A stretch of 41,849 nt of DNA from an uncultured Rhodanobacteraceae bacterium (GTDB lineage Bacteria > Pseudomonadota > Gammaproteobacteria > Xanthomonadales > SZUA-5), in assembly GCA_937928755.1 (NCBI GenBank), contig CALEZI010000010.1:1-41849 (forward strand), in the 5' to 3' direction. Position 1 is the stretch's first letter. The number at the start of each line of letters is the position of its first letter. Below are positions 8,620-18,118 of this stretch, piece by piece. Position numbers and translations under genes: made by a program. The notes beneath the pieces are model-generated. The model saw only the letters and a list, made by a program, of their open reading frames with translations, was not told the origin of the DNA and made no database searches.

Positions 8620-9048
8620 ATGACCGATCGCGTTGAGCGAACTGTCGAAAGTCAGGACCTGCGCAAGGTCGGGCTCAAGGTTACCCATCCGCGCATGCGC
8701 ATCCTCGACATCCTGAGCAATGCGCAGAAAAAACACATGACGGCAGAAGACGTCTACCGCGAACTGCTGGATCAGGGCGATGACATCGGGTTGGCGACCG
8801 TTTACCGGGTGCTGAACCAGTTCGAGGCTGCCGGCATCGTGGTCCGCCATCATTTCGAGGGTGGCCAATCGGTCTATGAACTCGACGCCGATGGCCATCA
8901 CGACCACATGGTCTGTGTCGAGACCGGTCGCGTGATCGAGTTCCAGAACAGCGAGATCGAGCGCCTGCAGCGGGAAATTGCCGATCAGGCAGGTTATGAA
9001 CTCAAGGATCACAGCCTGGTGCTGTACGTGCGGCCGAAGCGCGTTTAG
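8620..9048 (+). CDS. fur: Ferric uptake regulator Fur
   Basis: A 142-residue iron-responsive repressor. The N-terminal winged helix includes LATVYRVLNQFEAAGIV. The metal site region HHDHMVCVETGRVIEF contains the His cluster. The structural-zinc CxxC of E. coli Fur is reduced to a single Cys (CVET), as in several other proteobacterial Fur proteins. The gene follows bamE divergently, a common gammaproteobacterial context, and converges on recN with a REP pair between them. No Fur box was recognised in its own upstream region. Confidence 0.96.
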   Translation: MTDRVERTVESQDLRKVGLKVTHPRMRILDILSNAQKKHMTAEDVYRELLDQGDDIGLATVYRVLNQFEAAGIVVRHHFEGGQSVYELDADGHHDHMVCVETGRVIEFQNSEIERLQREIADQAGYELKDHSLVLYVRPKRV

Positions 9049-9076
9049 CGTCGGATTTCTGCCGCAGTGCGTTGCC

Positions 9077-9168
9077 GGAGCGACCTTGCGTCGCGGTTTC
9101 AGGGAGGACGATTTCGCGTCACTACCACCGGCAGATCGATCACTCAGCCGCGACGTGTACGTCGCTCC
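9077..9168. repeat. Inverted pair of GGAG-type REP elements between fur and recN
   Basis: Plus-oriented unit 9077-9094: GGAG head, stem GCGAC / GTCGC. Minus-oriented unit 9150-9168: GGAG head read on the minus strand, perfect stem GCGACGT / ACGTCGC. The heads point outward as in a BIME. The second unit overlaps the last codons of recN. The pair may also act as a bidirectional terminator for the two convergent genes. Confidence 0.7.
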
Positions 9169-10844
9169 TGCCCGGAAGCATTCAGTCGTTGCAGCAGATC
9201 TGCCGCTGCAGCGCGCGTCGCGTCGGTGATGTCCACGCCACCCAGCATCCGCGCCAGTTCGCCGATGCGACCGTCGTCGTCCAGAATTTCGACCTGCGAC
9301 TCGGTTCGGTCTTCGGCCTTGGTCTTGTTGACCCGATAATGATGGTGCGCGCAGGCGGCGACCTGCGGCAAGTGGGTGACGCACAGCACCTGGCGGCGGC
9401 GACCGAGTTCGCGCAGTTTGCGGCCGACGATTTCGGCGACGGCGCCGCCGATACCCGAATCGACTTCGTCGAACACCAGCACCGGTGTGTCGTCGAGAGC
9501 GATGGTGGCGACCTTGATTGCCAGGCTGATGCGCGCCAGTTCGCCGCCAGACGCGACTTTGCGCAACGGGCGAGGCGGCATTCCCGGATTGGCGGTGACC
9601 TCGAACTCGATCTCGTCGTTGCCGCTGGACCGCGGTTCGCCGCCGCTGGATTCGATGGTGCACTCGAAGCGGCCACCGCCCATTCCAAGTTCCTGCATCA
9701 GCGCGGTGACCTCGTCGGCAAGCCGCTGGGCGGCGTCGACGCGGCGCTGACTCAGGAGCTCGGCGGCCCACTGATAGGCCGCAAGGCTTTCGTCCAGCTG
9801 GCGCGCCAGAGTCGCAAGGCGCGCACCAGCGCCCTCGGCACTGGCCAGGCGGGAAGCCAGATCGCTGCGTACCCCATCGAGATCGCGCATGGCGACACGA
9901 TGCTTGCGCGCCAGTGCGTGCAGCCGGCCAAGATCGCGTTCAAGTTCGGCGAGACGTTGCGGATCGACATCGATGGCCTCGCGGCGCCGGCGGATCTGCG
10001 CCAGGGCCTCGCCGACTTGCACGCTGGCGGATTCGACCAGGTTTGCCGCTTCGCCGAGTTCGGCGTCGTACGCCTGGAGTCGCTGCAATTCGTGCTGGGC
10101 GTGTCCCAACTGACGCTCGGCGCTGTTGCCGTCGTCGCCGGACAGCGCGTCTTCCAGCCGCGCCAGCCCGTCGATCAGTTCGCCGGCGTGCGCCAGTCGC
10201 TTGTGCTCGTTCTCGATCTCCGCGAGGCGCTCGGGTCGCGGATCGGCCTGGTCCAGCTCGGCGAGTTCGTGCTTCAGGAAATCGATCAGGTCGCTGCCGT
10301 CTCGATGGTTGCGGCGCAGCGCGTCGATCTCGGCGCAGAGTTCCCGCCAGCGTTGCGCGGCCTCGCGGACGCTCGCGCAGCAAGTGGCGTTCTGCGCGAA
10401 CTGATCGATCAGCTCCAGTTGGTGCGCGCGCGACAGCAGCGCCTGGTGCTCGTGCTGGCCGTGGATCTCGACCAGCAGTCCGGCGAGTTCGCGCAGTTGC
10501 ATCAGGGTGGCGGGGCGACCGTTGATGAATCCGCGCGAGCCGCCGTCGGCGCGCACCACGCGTCGCAACAAGCAGGTGGTTTCGTCGTCGAGCGCCTGCT
10601 CCTGCAACCACTGGCGCACGAAAGGCAGCTCTGCGAGTTCGAATTCGGCACAGATTTCGGTACGTTCGGCGCCGCTGCGGACGGCACCGCTATCGCCGCG
10701 GCCGCCGGCAACCAGAGCCAGCGCGTCGACCAGGATGGACTTGCCGGCGCCGGTTTCGCCGGTGATGACACTCATGCCCGAGGCCATCGTCAGGTCGACT
10801 TTGCCGACCACGGCGAGATCGCGGATGCTCAGGCTGTGCAGCAT
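9144..10844 (-). CDS. recN: DNA repair protein RecN
   Basis: A 566-residue SMC-like ATPase acting in recombinational repair of double-strand breaks. Walker A GETGAGKS is at residues 29-36 and the Walker B region VLVFDEVDSGIGG is near the C terminus, with long coiled-coil arms between and a signature motif around KVASGGELARISLAIK. The start at 10844 (MLHSLSIRDLAVVG) matches the family. The final residues RRTRRG are encoded inside a REP element, so this lineage's C terminus looks extended by repeat insertion. No LexA box was recognised upstream. Confidence 0.96.
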   Translation of the reverse strand: MLHSLSIRDLAVVGKVDLTMASGMSVITGETGAGKSILVDALALVAGGRGDSGAVRSGAERTEICAEFELAELPFVRQWLQEQALDDETTCLLRRVVRADGGSRGFINGRPATLMQLRELAGLLVEIHGQHEHQALLSRAHQLELIDQFAQNATCCASVREAAQRWRELCAEIDALRRNHRDGSDLIDFLKHELAELDQADPRPERLAEIENEHKRLAHAGELIDGLARLEDALSGDDGNSAERQLGHAQHELQRLQAYDAELGEAANLVESASVQVGEALAQIRRRREAIDVDPQRLAELERDLGRLHALARKHRVAMRDLDGVRSDLASRLASAEGAGARLATLARQLDESLAAYQWAAELLSQRRVDAAQRLADEVTALMQELGMGGGRFECTIESSGGEPRSSGNDEIEFEVTANPGMPPRPLRKVASGGELARISLAIKVATIALDDTPVLVFDEVDSGIGGAVAEIVGRKLRELGRRRQVLCVTHLPQVAACAHHHYRVNKTKAEDRTESQVEILDDDGRIGELARMLGGVDITDATRAAAADLLQRLNASGQERRTRRG

Positions 10845-11011
10845 GGATGAACGGACTCCGCGGCAGTGGTCGACCAGCGGGCACTATCGCCGTGGGATGG
10901 CTGCGGATGCAACCGGGTGCTGTTGGCGACGGGCCGCTGCGGCTCCGGCATTGCGCCACCGCAACAAAAGCGGCGCCGCAGGCGCGGCGCCCTGCGAAGG
11001 CGCGGTGCGGC

Positions 11012-11035
11012 CGCGACCCTCGACGCAGGTCGCTC
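11012..11035 (-). repeat. Single GGAG-type REP element
   Basis: Read on the minus strand: GGAG head, stem GCGACC / GGTCGC around a 9-base loop, preceded by TTGCA. It is the same repeat type as at 9077-9168. It lies in the 283-bp gap between recN and hrcA. Confidence 0.6.
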
Positions 11036-11059
11036 CTGCAACCGGATACCGTCCCCGGC

Positions 11060-11087
11060 CTTGACCCCGGCCAGTTCACCCCCAATT
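11060..11087 (+). promoter_or_regulatory. Sigma-32-like heat-shock promoter of hrcA
   Basis: CTTGAC (11060-11065), a 14-base spacer, then CCCCAATT (11080-11087). This is close to the sigma-32 consensus CTTGAAA / CCCCATNT and lies 40 bases before the chosen hrcA start. No CIRCE inverted repeat is visible nearby. Confidence 0.6.
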
Positions 11088-11127
11088 GTGCAGTGGGCAG
11101 CAGAGCGCTGCCGTTGCCAATGGATGG

Positions 11128-12165
11128 ATGGTCTTGGTGCATTCCCTCGACGCCCGCGCCCGCAAACTGCTGCACGACCTGATCGCGCGCTACATCGAGG
11201 GCGGCGAGCCGGTCGCGTCGGCAAAGTTGGCGCGCGAGTGCGGGCTGGACCTGAGTCCGGCGACGATCCGCAACATCCTTGCCGATCTCGAGGCCGGGGG
11301 ATTGATCCGTTCGCCGCATACCTCGGCTGGACGCGTGCCGACACCGCTCGGTTATCGCCTGTTCGTCGACTCGCTGATCGAGGTCGAAGTGCCGGCCGAG
11401 CCCTTGGTCGACGTCATCCAGGCGCGCCTGCCGGTGGATGGTGCGCCCGATCAGGTGCTGCGCTGCGCCAGTCGTCTGCTGTCGGAGTTGACCGGATGCG
11501 CCGGTATCGTCTCGGTTCCGCGCCGCGAGCGATTGCCGCTGCGGCAGATCGATTTTGTGCAACTGGCGCCGCGGCGCCTGCTGGTGATCCTGGTGTTCGA
11601 TGATGGCCAGGTGCAGAACCGCCTGGTGCAGACTCAGCACTGTTTCGACGCCGCCCAGCTGGAACGCGCCGCCCAGGTGTTGAACCAGCGCTTCGCCGGC
11701 CAGTTGTTGCCGGCGATCCACCAGAGCCTGGCCGGCGATCTGTTGGCGGCGAAGGCCGCGCTGGATGCGGCCAGTGGTCCGGTGGTCGACGCCGTCGAGG
11801 CGGCGTTGCGGGTGCCCAATGAGGACCAGTTGCTGATCGCCGGCGAAGGCCGCCTTGCCGCCCACGCCGAACTCGCCGATGTGCAGCGTCTGCGTGGCCT
11901 GTTCGAAGCCTTCGAGCGTCAACGCGATCTGCTGGAGCTGGTCGAGAATGCGGTGCGTGCGGATGACGTGCGTCTTTTCATCGGCGAGGAGTCCGGCTTC
12001 GAGCCTTTCGCCGCATGTTCGGTCATCACGGCACCGTATCGACGCGATGGGCGCCCGATCGGCGTGCTTGGCGTCATCGGGCCGACCAGACTTGATTATC
12101 AGCGGGTGATTCCGGTGGTGCGTGCGACTGCGCAAGCGGTTGGCAATGCCTTGAATCTGGCCTGA
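11128..12165 (+). CDS. hrcA: Heat-inducible transcription repressor HrcA
   Basis: A 345-residue repressor that binds CIRCE operators of chaperone genes when folded by GroEL. The N-terminal winged helix is visible (GGEPVASAKLARECG, LSPATIRNILADLEAGGLI, SPHTSAGRVPTPLGYRLFVD). The C-terminal GAF-like domain ends with PIGVLGVIGPTRLDYQRVIP, a strong family signature. ATG 11128 is chosen because homology starts a few residues later; the frame is open further upstream to 11086, which would run into the promoter. It heads the cluster hrcA-grpE-dnaK-dnaJ. No CIRCE (TTAGCACTC-N9-GAGTGCTAA) was found in the window, so its operators may lie elsewhere, for example at groESL. Confidence 0.96.
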   Translation: MVLVHSLDARARKLLHDLIARYIEGGEPVASAKLARECGLDLSPATIRNILADLEAGGLIRSPHTSAGRVPTPLGYRLFVDSLIEVEVPAEPLVDVIQARLPVDGAPDQVLRCASRLLSELTGCAGIVSVPRRERLPLRQIDFVQLAPRRLLVILVFDDGQVQNRLVQTQHCFDAAQLERAAQVLNQRFAGQLLPAIHQSLAGDLLAAKAALDAASGPVVDAVEAALRVPNEDQLLIAGEGRLAAHAELADVQRLRGLFEAFERQRDLLELVENAVRADDVRLFIGEESGFEPFAACSVITAPYRRDGRPIGVLGVIGPTRLDYQRVIPVVRATAQAVGNALNLA

Positions 12166-12177
12166 CCGCCCCAACTT
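12150..12177 (+). promoter_or_regulatory. Possible sigma-32 promoter of grpE
   Basis: CTTGAA (12150-12155), 13-base spacer, CCCCAACTT (12169-12177). The -35 box lies within the last codons of hrcA. It resembles the hrcA and dnaK promoters in this cluster. Its position inside coding sequence lowers certainty. Confidence 0.45.
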
Positions 12178-12277
12178 GCGATGAGCTGAAGAGGTCTTGC
12201 GCGGCTCGGGGCAGATTTGTCCGCGGTCCGCGCAAGCCCGACATATTCATTGAATCGTCCAGAGAGAGTGACACGCA

Positions 12278-12802
12278 ATGCACGCATCCGCGGAGCAGGA
12301 ACATCCGGAATCCGACATTGCGGCCGACGCCGAGGGCTTCGGTCCGAGCGACTCGGTCGAGACCTTGCGTCAACGCATCGCCGAACTCGAAGCCGAACAA
12401 CTTCGTGAGCGAGCCGAAGCCGAGAACCAGCGCAAACGCTGGCTGCGCGAGTTCGAACTGGCGCGCAAATTTGGTGTCGATCGTTTGCTCAACGACTTGC
12501 TGCCGGTGATCGACAGTCTGGAGCAGGGAATCAAGGCGGCCGACGCCAGCGGCGCCGGCATCGAGAGCCTCAAGGAGGGCTCAGAGATGACCTTGCGCTT
12601 GCTGCAGAAGGCGGCCGACTCCCATGGGCTGAGCAGCGTCGACCCGATGGGCGAGCCGTTCAACCCGGATCTGCACCAGGCGATCGGCATGCAGCCATCG
12701 AGCGAGGTTCCGGCCGACCATGTGATGGTCGTGCTGCAGAAGGGGTATCGCTTGCACGACCGGCTAGTACGTCCGGCGTTGGTGATGGTGAGTCAGGGGT
12801 GA
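12278..12802 (+). CDS. grpE: Nucleotide exchange factor GrpE
   Basis: A 174-residue cochaperone that releases ADP from DnaK. An acidic N terminus and a long coiled coil (about residues 28-60, RQRIAELEAEQLRERAEAEN) lead into the beta domain with GEPFNPDLHQAIGMQPS and VVLQKGYRLHDRLVRPA, the GrpE signature. It lies between hrcA and dnaK in the standard order. The upstream SD is only a weak AGAGAG. A sigma-32-like promoter lies about 100 bases upstream. Confidence 0.96.
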   Translation: MHASAEQEHPESDIAADAEGFGPSDSVETLRQRIAELEAEQLRERAEAENQRKRWLREFELARKFGVDRLLNDLLPVIDSLEQGIKAADASGAGIESLKEGSEMTLRLLQKAADSHGLSSVDPMGEPFNPDLHQAIGMQPSSEVPADHVMVVLQKGYRLHDRLVRPALVMVSQG

Positions 12803-12875
12803 GCGGCGCGGCACGGGCCGTCTGTGGCGAAGCTGCTTTTCCGGCGCCGCTTGCCCCATGCCGCGTTTCCCCACC

Positions 12876-12903
12876 CTTGGACACGTGAATTTCGTCCCCA
12901 TCT
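12876..12903 (+). promoter_or_regulatory. Sigma-32 promoter of dnaK
   Basis: CTTGGA (12876-12881), 14-base spacer, and a perfect -10 box CCCCATCT (12896-12903). It lies 57 bases before the dnaK ATG and outside coding sequence. This is the best of the three heat-shock promoters in the cluster. Confidence 0.8.
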
Positions 12904-12959
12904 AGTGCGTCAGTCGGGGCATGTCCCCAGAACGATTTCGAATTTCAGGAGTCAGATCA

Positions 12960-14879
<1,920 letters not shown>

Positions 14880-14896
14880 CCGACGGTTGTTTCGGG

Positions 14897-14920
14897 GCGC
14901 GCGGCCGCAGGGCCGCGCGC
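14897..14920 (+). terminator. GC-rich hairpin after dnaK, possible attenuator before dnaJ
   Basis: Perfect 10-bp stem GCGCGCGGCC / GGCCGCGCGC with loop GCAG, 17 bases after the dnaK stop. No uninterrupted T run follows (TTCGTTGCG), so it may reduce rather than stop read-through into dnaJ, or protect the mRNA end. Confidence 0.5.
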
Positions 14921-14940
14921 TTCGTTGCGTGAGGCAAGCA

Positions 14941-15050
14941 GGAGGAAAAGGGAAAATGGAAAAAGGAAAAAGGAAGGGCCAAAGCAAGGCGTCGCGAACT
15001 TGCGGTGCTGTTGACGTCCCTTTTTCCTTTTTCCTTTTTCCTTTTTCCTG
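14941..15050. repeat. Inverted pair of GGAAAAA-type tandem repeats between dnaK and dnaJ
   Basis: The left arm 14941-14976 is a purine tract built on GGAAAAA units. The right arm 15018-15049 is its inverted complement, four to five CCTTTTT units. About 40 bases separate them. The arms could form a very long hairpin in DNA or RNA. The right arm ends 8 bases before the dnaJ ATG, so dnaJ has no purine-rich SD of its own. Confidence 0.85.
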
Positions 15051-15051
15051 A
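14956..15051 (+). CDS. Possible 31-codon leader ORF spanning the tandem repeat before dnaJ
   Basis: An ATG at 14956 has a strong upstream GGAGG (14941-14945, 10 bases before the ATG) and opens a 31-codon frame starting MEKGKRKGQSK and ending PFSFFLFPFS. Its TGA lies 6 bases before the dnaJ ATG. Since dnaJ lacks a visible SD, translation could be coupled through this frame. The peptide is largely made by the repeat arms, so it may equally be accidental. No family is recognised. Confidence 0.3.
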   Translation: MEKGKRKGQSKASRTCGAVDVPFSFFLFPFS

Positions 15052-15057
15052 CCGACC

Positions 15058-16182
15058 ATGTCGAAGCGCGACTACTACGAAGTCCTCGGCGTCCAGAAGA
15101 CCGCATCCGAGGATGAACTGAAAAAGGCGTTTCGACGTCTGGCGATGAAGTTGCATCCGGATCGCAATCCGGACGATCCGGCGGCTCAGGACAAGTTCAA
15201 GGAGGCCAAGGAGGCCTACGAAATCCTGTCGAATGCCGAGCAGCGCGCGGTTTACGACCGTTATGGGCATGCCGGTCTGAGCGGCGCGGGCGGCCGCGGT
15301 GGCGGTCCGGGTGGTCCCGATCTTGGCGATATCTTCGGCGACATCTTCGGCGACATCTTTGGCGGCGGACGCGGCGGCGGCCAGCGCCAGCGGCGTGGCT
15401 CGGATGTGCGTTATGTCATGGAGCTGGACCTCGAAGAGGCCGTCAACGGTGTCGAACGCGAGATTCGCGTGCCGACCCTGGTGGGTTGCCACCATTGCAA
15501 TAGTTCGGGCTCGGCCGACGGCAAGACCGGTACTTGCAAGACCTGCGCCGGCCACGGTCGCGTGCGCATGCAGAACGGTATCTTTTCGATCCAGCAGACC
15601 TGCCCGACTTGCGGCGGCGCCGGCAAGTCCATCTCCAATCCATGTACTTACTGCCATGGAGCGGGACGCCTGGAAGAAGAGAAACTGGTTCGCGTCAAGG
15701 TGCCGGCGGGTGTCGACCAGGGCGATCGCATCCGCCTGAGCGGTGAAGGCGAGGCGGGCCCTGCGGGCAGTTCGGCGGGCGACCTGTATGTCGAGATGGC
15801 GGTGCGCGAGCATCCGATTTTCAAGCGTGAGGGCGACGATCTCTATTGCGAGATCCCGATCCGCGTCACCACCGCCTCGCTCGGCGGCGAGTTGAAGATC
15901 CCGACACTCGATGGCAGCGCGGTCCTGAAGATTCCCGATGGCACCCAGACCGGCAAGGTGTTCCGTTTGCGCGGCAAGGGCGTGCAATCGGTGCGCAGCC
16001 ACAACAAGGGCGACTTGTTGTGTCGCGTCGTCGTCGAAACCCCGGTCAAGCTGACGGCCGAACAACGCGAACTGCTGGCACAGTTGGAAACCAGCTTCAC
16101 CGGCGAGTCGTCGGAACACAGCCCACGATCCAGCGGTTGGCTCGACAGCGTCAAGGACTTCTTCAGCCGCATCGGAGCCTAG
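15058..16182 (+). CDS. dnaJ: Chaperone DnaJ (Hsp40)
   Basis: A 374-residue cochaperone that delivers clients to DnaK and stimulates its ATPase. It has an N-terminal J domain with HPD in KLHPDRNPDD, then a Gly/Phe-rich linker in which GDIFGDIFG is repeated. Four zinc-binding motifs follow (CHHCNSSGS, CKTCAGHG, CPTCGGAG, CTYCHGAG), then the C-terminal substrate domains. The first motif departs from CxxCxGxG: the first glycine is Ser. The ATG at 15058 follows a pyrimidine repeat rather than an SD. It is last in the hrcA-grpE-dnaK-dnaJ cluster and is followed by dapB. Confidence 0.98.
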   Translation: MSKRDYYEVLGVQKTASEDELKKAFRRLAMKLHPDRNPDDPAAQDKFKEAKEAYEILSNAEQRAVYDRYGHAGLSGAGGRGGGPGGPDLGDIFGDIFGDIFGGGRGGGQRQRRGSDVRYVMELDLEEAVNGVEREIRVPTLVGCHHCNSSGSADGKTGTCKTCAGHGRVRMQNGIFSIQQTCPTCGGAGKSISNPCTYCHGAGRLEEEKLVRVKVPAGVDQGDRIRLSGEGEAGPAGSSAGDLYVEMAVREHPIFKREGDDLYCEIPIRVTTASLGGELKIPTLDGSAVLKIPDGTQTGKVFRLRGKGVQSVRSHNKGDLLCRVVVETPVKLTAEQRELLAQLETSFTGESSEHSPRSSGWLDSVKDFFSRIGA

Positions 16183-16243
16183 TGCCGATTTGCAAGTGCG
16201 CCAGGGGTCATAATTCCGGCTTCTGACCATTGTGGCGGTCTTC

Positions 16244-17053
16244 ATGCATCCCGAAACACCCGTTCGTCTTGCCGTCCATGGAGCCTCCGGGCGCATGGGC
16301 ATCGAGGTCCTGCGTGCGGCGCGGCTGCGCCACGATTGCGAGGTGAGGGCCACGCTGGTCCGGGCGGCCTCAGCCTGGGTTGGCGAGCCGGTCGCGCTGG
16401 CCTTTGGTCGCGATGCACCGGACATCGACTTTCTTTCGGCGCTCGATCCGGACACCGGGCTCGACGCGATCATCGATTTCTCGACGCCGGATGCATTGGC
16501 GACGCCGCTGGCCATCGCGTTGGAGCGTAGGATTGCGCTGGTTTGCGGCACCACCGGGCTCAGTGCCGCGCAGATGGACGAACTGAAGGCGGCGGCGAGC
16601 CGGATACCGGTGCTGTGGAGCGCCAACTTCAGCATCGGCGTGGCGCTGCTCAAGCGCATGGCGGCGATGGCGGCGGCCCAGCTCGGCCCCGATTTCGATG
16701 CGGAGATTCTCGAGGTTCATCACCGGCACAAGAAAGACGCTCCATCGGGCACCGCGCTGGCGCTTGGGCGCGCGATCGCCGAAACGCGCGGTCATGGGTT
16801 CGACGATGTCGCGCGTTACAGCCGCGACCGCGTTGGCGAGCCCCGAGCGGATCACGAGATCGGGTTCGCGGTCATGCGTGCGGCCGATGTGGTCGGCGAG
16901 CACACCGTATTGTTTGCATCCGCGGGCGAGCGGCTGGAATTGACCCACCGGGCGAGTTCGCGATCGATCTTCGCCAGCGGCGCGGTGCGCAGTGCCGTGT
17001 GGCTGGCGCGCCAGGGCGCCGGCTGGTACGACATTTCCGACGTTCTGGGGTAA
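16244..17053 (+). CDS. dapB: 4-hydroxy-tetrahydrodipicolinate reductase
   Basis: A 269-residue NAD(P)H-dependent enzyme of lysine and diaminopimelate biosynthesis. The N-terminal Rossmann motif is VHGASGRMG. The catalytic signature ILEVHHRHKKDAPSGTALAL contains the His and Lys used in catalysis. The length fits the family (about 270). ATG 16244 is preferred to GTG 16232 because the family begins MH-x(3-5)-R-[VL]-A. It follows dnaJ by about 60 bases, as in many gammaproteobacteria, and may be cotranscribed with the VOC gene 4 bases downstream. Confidence 0.97.
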   Translation: MHPETPVRLAVHGASGRMGIEVLRAARLRHDCEVRATLVRAASAWVGEPVALAFGRDAPDIDFLSALDPDTGLDAIIDFSTPDALATPLAIALERRIALVCGTTGLSAAQMDELKAAASRIPVLWSANFSIGVALLKRMAAMAAAQLGPDFDAEILEVHHRHKKDAPSGTALALGRAIAETRGHGFDDVARYSRDRVGEPRADHEIGFAVMRAADVVGEHTVLFASAGERLELTHRASSRSIFASGAVRSAVWLARQGAGWYDISDVLG

Positions 17054-17057
17054 GCCG

Positions 17058-17480
17058 ATGGCGACATTGACACCGTTCCACCTCGCGTTTCCGGTGCACG
17101 ATCTGGCCCAGGCGCGCGCCTTCTACGGCGGTTTGCTGGGTTGCCCTGAGGGTCGCTCCAGCGCGCGTTGGGTCGATTTCGATTTCTACGGGCATCAGAT
17201 CGTCGCGCACCTCGCCGAGGACTGCGGCGTGCGTGCACAGAACCCGGTCGACGGGCACGACGTGCCGGTTCCGCATTTTGGCGTGGTGCTCGAATGGACC
17301 CGGTTTCACGCGTTGGCCGAACGCCTGCGCGAGCGCGGGATGGCTTTCGTGATCGCGCCGTATATCCGCTTCGCCGGATTGCCCGGGGAACAGGCGACGA
17401 TGTTTTTCCTCGATCCGTCCGGCAACGCGCTGGAGTTCAAGTCGTTTCGCGATTTCGGGCAGATCTTCGCCACCGAGTAG
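17058..17480 (+). CDS. VOC-family (glyoxalase/dioxygenase-like) protein
   Basis: A 140-residue protein with the paired beta-alpha-beta-beta-beta modules of the vicinal oxygen chelate fold: PFHLAFPVHDLAQARAFYGG at the start, and PHFGVVLEW and FFLDPSGNALEFKSF later. Possible metal ligands are the first His of FHLAF, His in PHFGV and Glu in ALEFK, as is usual for the fold. The substrate cannot be told from sequence. It starts 4 bases after the dapB stop, so it is probably cotranscribed, and converges on the following minus-strand gene with an 8-base gap. Confidence 0.85.
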   Translation: MATLTPFHLAFPVHDLAQARAFYGGLLGCPEGRSSARWVDFDFYGHQIVAHLAEDCGVRAQNPVDGHDVPVPHFGVVLEWTRFHALAERLRERGMAFVIAPYIRFAGLPGEQATMFFLDPSGNALEFKSFRDFGQIFATE

Positions 17481-17488
17481 GCCAATCG

Positions 17489-18118
17489 TCAATTCGGTGG
17501 AAGCGGGGGCTCCTGGCTGCCCGGCGAAGGCGGCGGCACGTCCGCCGCCGCTTGCCTGCGCAATCGATGCAGTCGTGCCGTGAACCGTCGTCCTTCCCAG
17601 GCGATCACGCGCCAGGCAACGTCGCCCAGCATCGCGAACAGAAGGCCCACGATCACGCCGCCGATGAACAGCGCATTGGCGTAGAAGGCGGCGGTCGGCA
17701 TCGACTCGCCGATACCCAGTGTGCGCATCAGGGTGGCGCCGACCCATCCGGTGAACGCATAAACCGGGACAACCGTCAGCGGGTTGGTCAGAAACTGCAA
17801 GGCGACCATCACGGTCAGATTGGCGCGAAACAACAGAGCTGCGCCGAAGGCGATGAAGGCCTGGATCCCATACAGTGGCAGCAGCGCGATCACCGAGCCT
17901 GCATAAAGCGCCGGCAGCACCTGAGCGCGCTTGAATGACCACAGATACGGGCGCAGACGCGCGTGTTCGGCGAACCACTTGATGACCGGATAACGGTGAA
18001 CATTCGCCCGTCGCGGCAACGGGCGCAGCAGGCGACGCATTCGCTTGCGCCGCAGCAACCACTCCCGAAGTACGCGTTCGTATTCTCCCCGCATGGGCGC
18101 AGTGTAGCGCGTGGTCAT
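17489..18118 (-). CDS. DUF2062 inner-membrane protein
   Basis: A 209-residue protein with a basic N terminus and two to three membrane segments (about residues 68-100 and 105-170). It carries the DUF2062 hallmark LTVMVALQFLTNPLTVVPVY. The family is widespread in proteobacteria and its function is unknown. Its ATG overlaps the stop of the upstream acetyltransferase gene (ATGA), which fixes the start and implies coupling. A proline-rich tail (PPPSPGSQEPPLPPN) ends the protein. Confidence 0.85.
   Translation of the reverse strand: MTTRYTAPMRGEYERVLREWLLRRKRMRRLLRPLPRRANVHRYPVIKWFAEHARLRPYLWSFKRAQVLPALYAGSVIALLPLYGIQAFIAFGAALLFRANLTVMVALQFLTNPLTVVPVYAFTGWVGATLMRTLGIGESMPTAAFYANALFIGGVIVGLLFAMLGDVAWRVIAWEGRRFTARLHRLRRQAAADVPPPSPGSQEPPLPPN

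Noticed and set aside
9072..10850. 592-codon open frame antisense to recN
   Set aside because: It mirrors recN codon by codon, is of low complexity and has no recognisable motif; RecN Walker motifs are on the minus strand.
11046..11127. CIRCE operator near hrcA
   Set aside because: No TTAGCACTC / GAGTGCTAA-like inverted repeat was found by eye.
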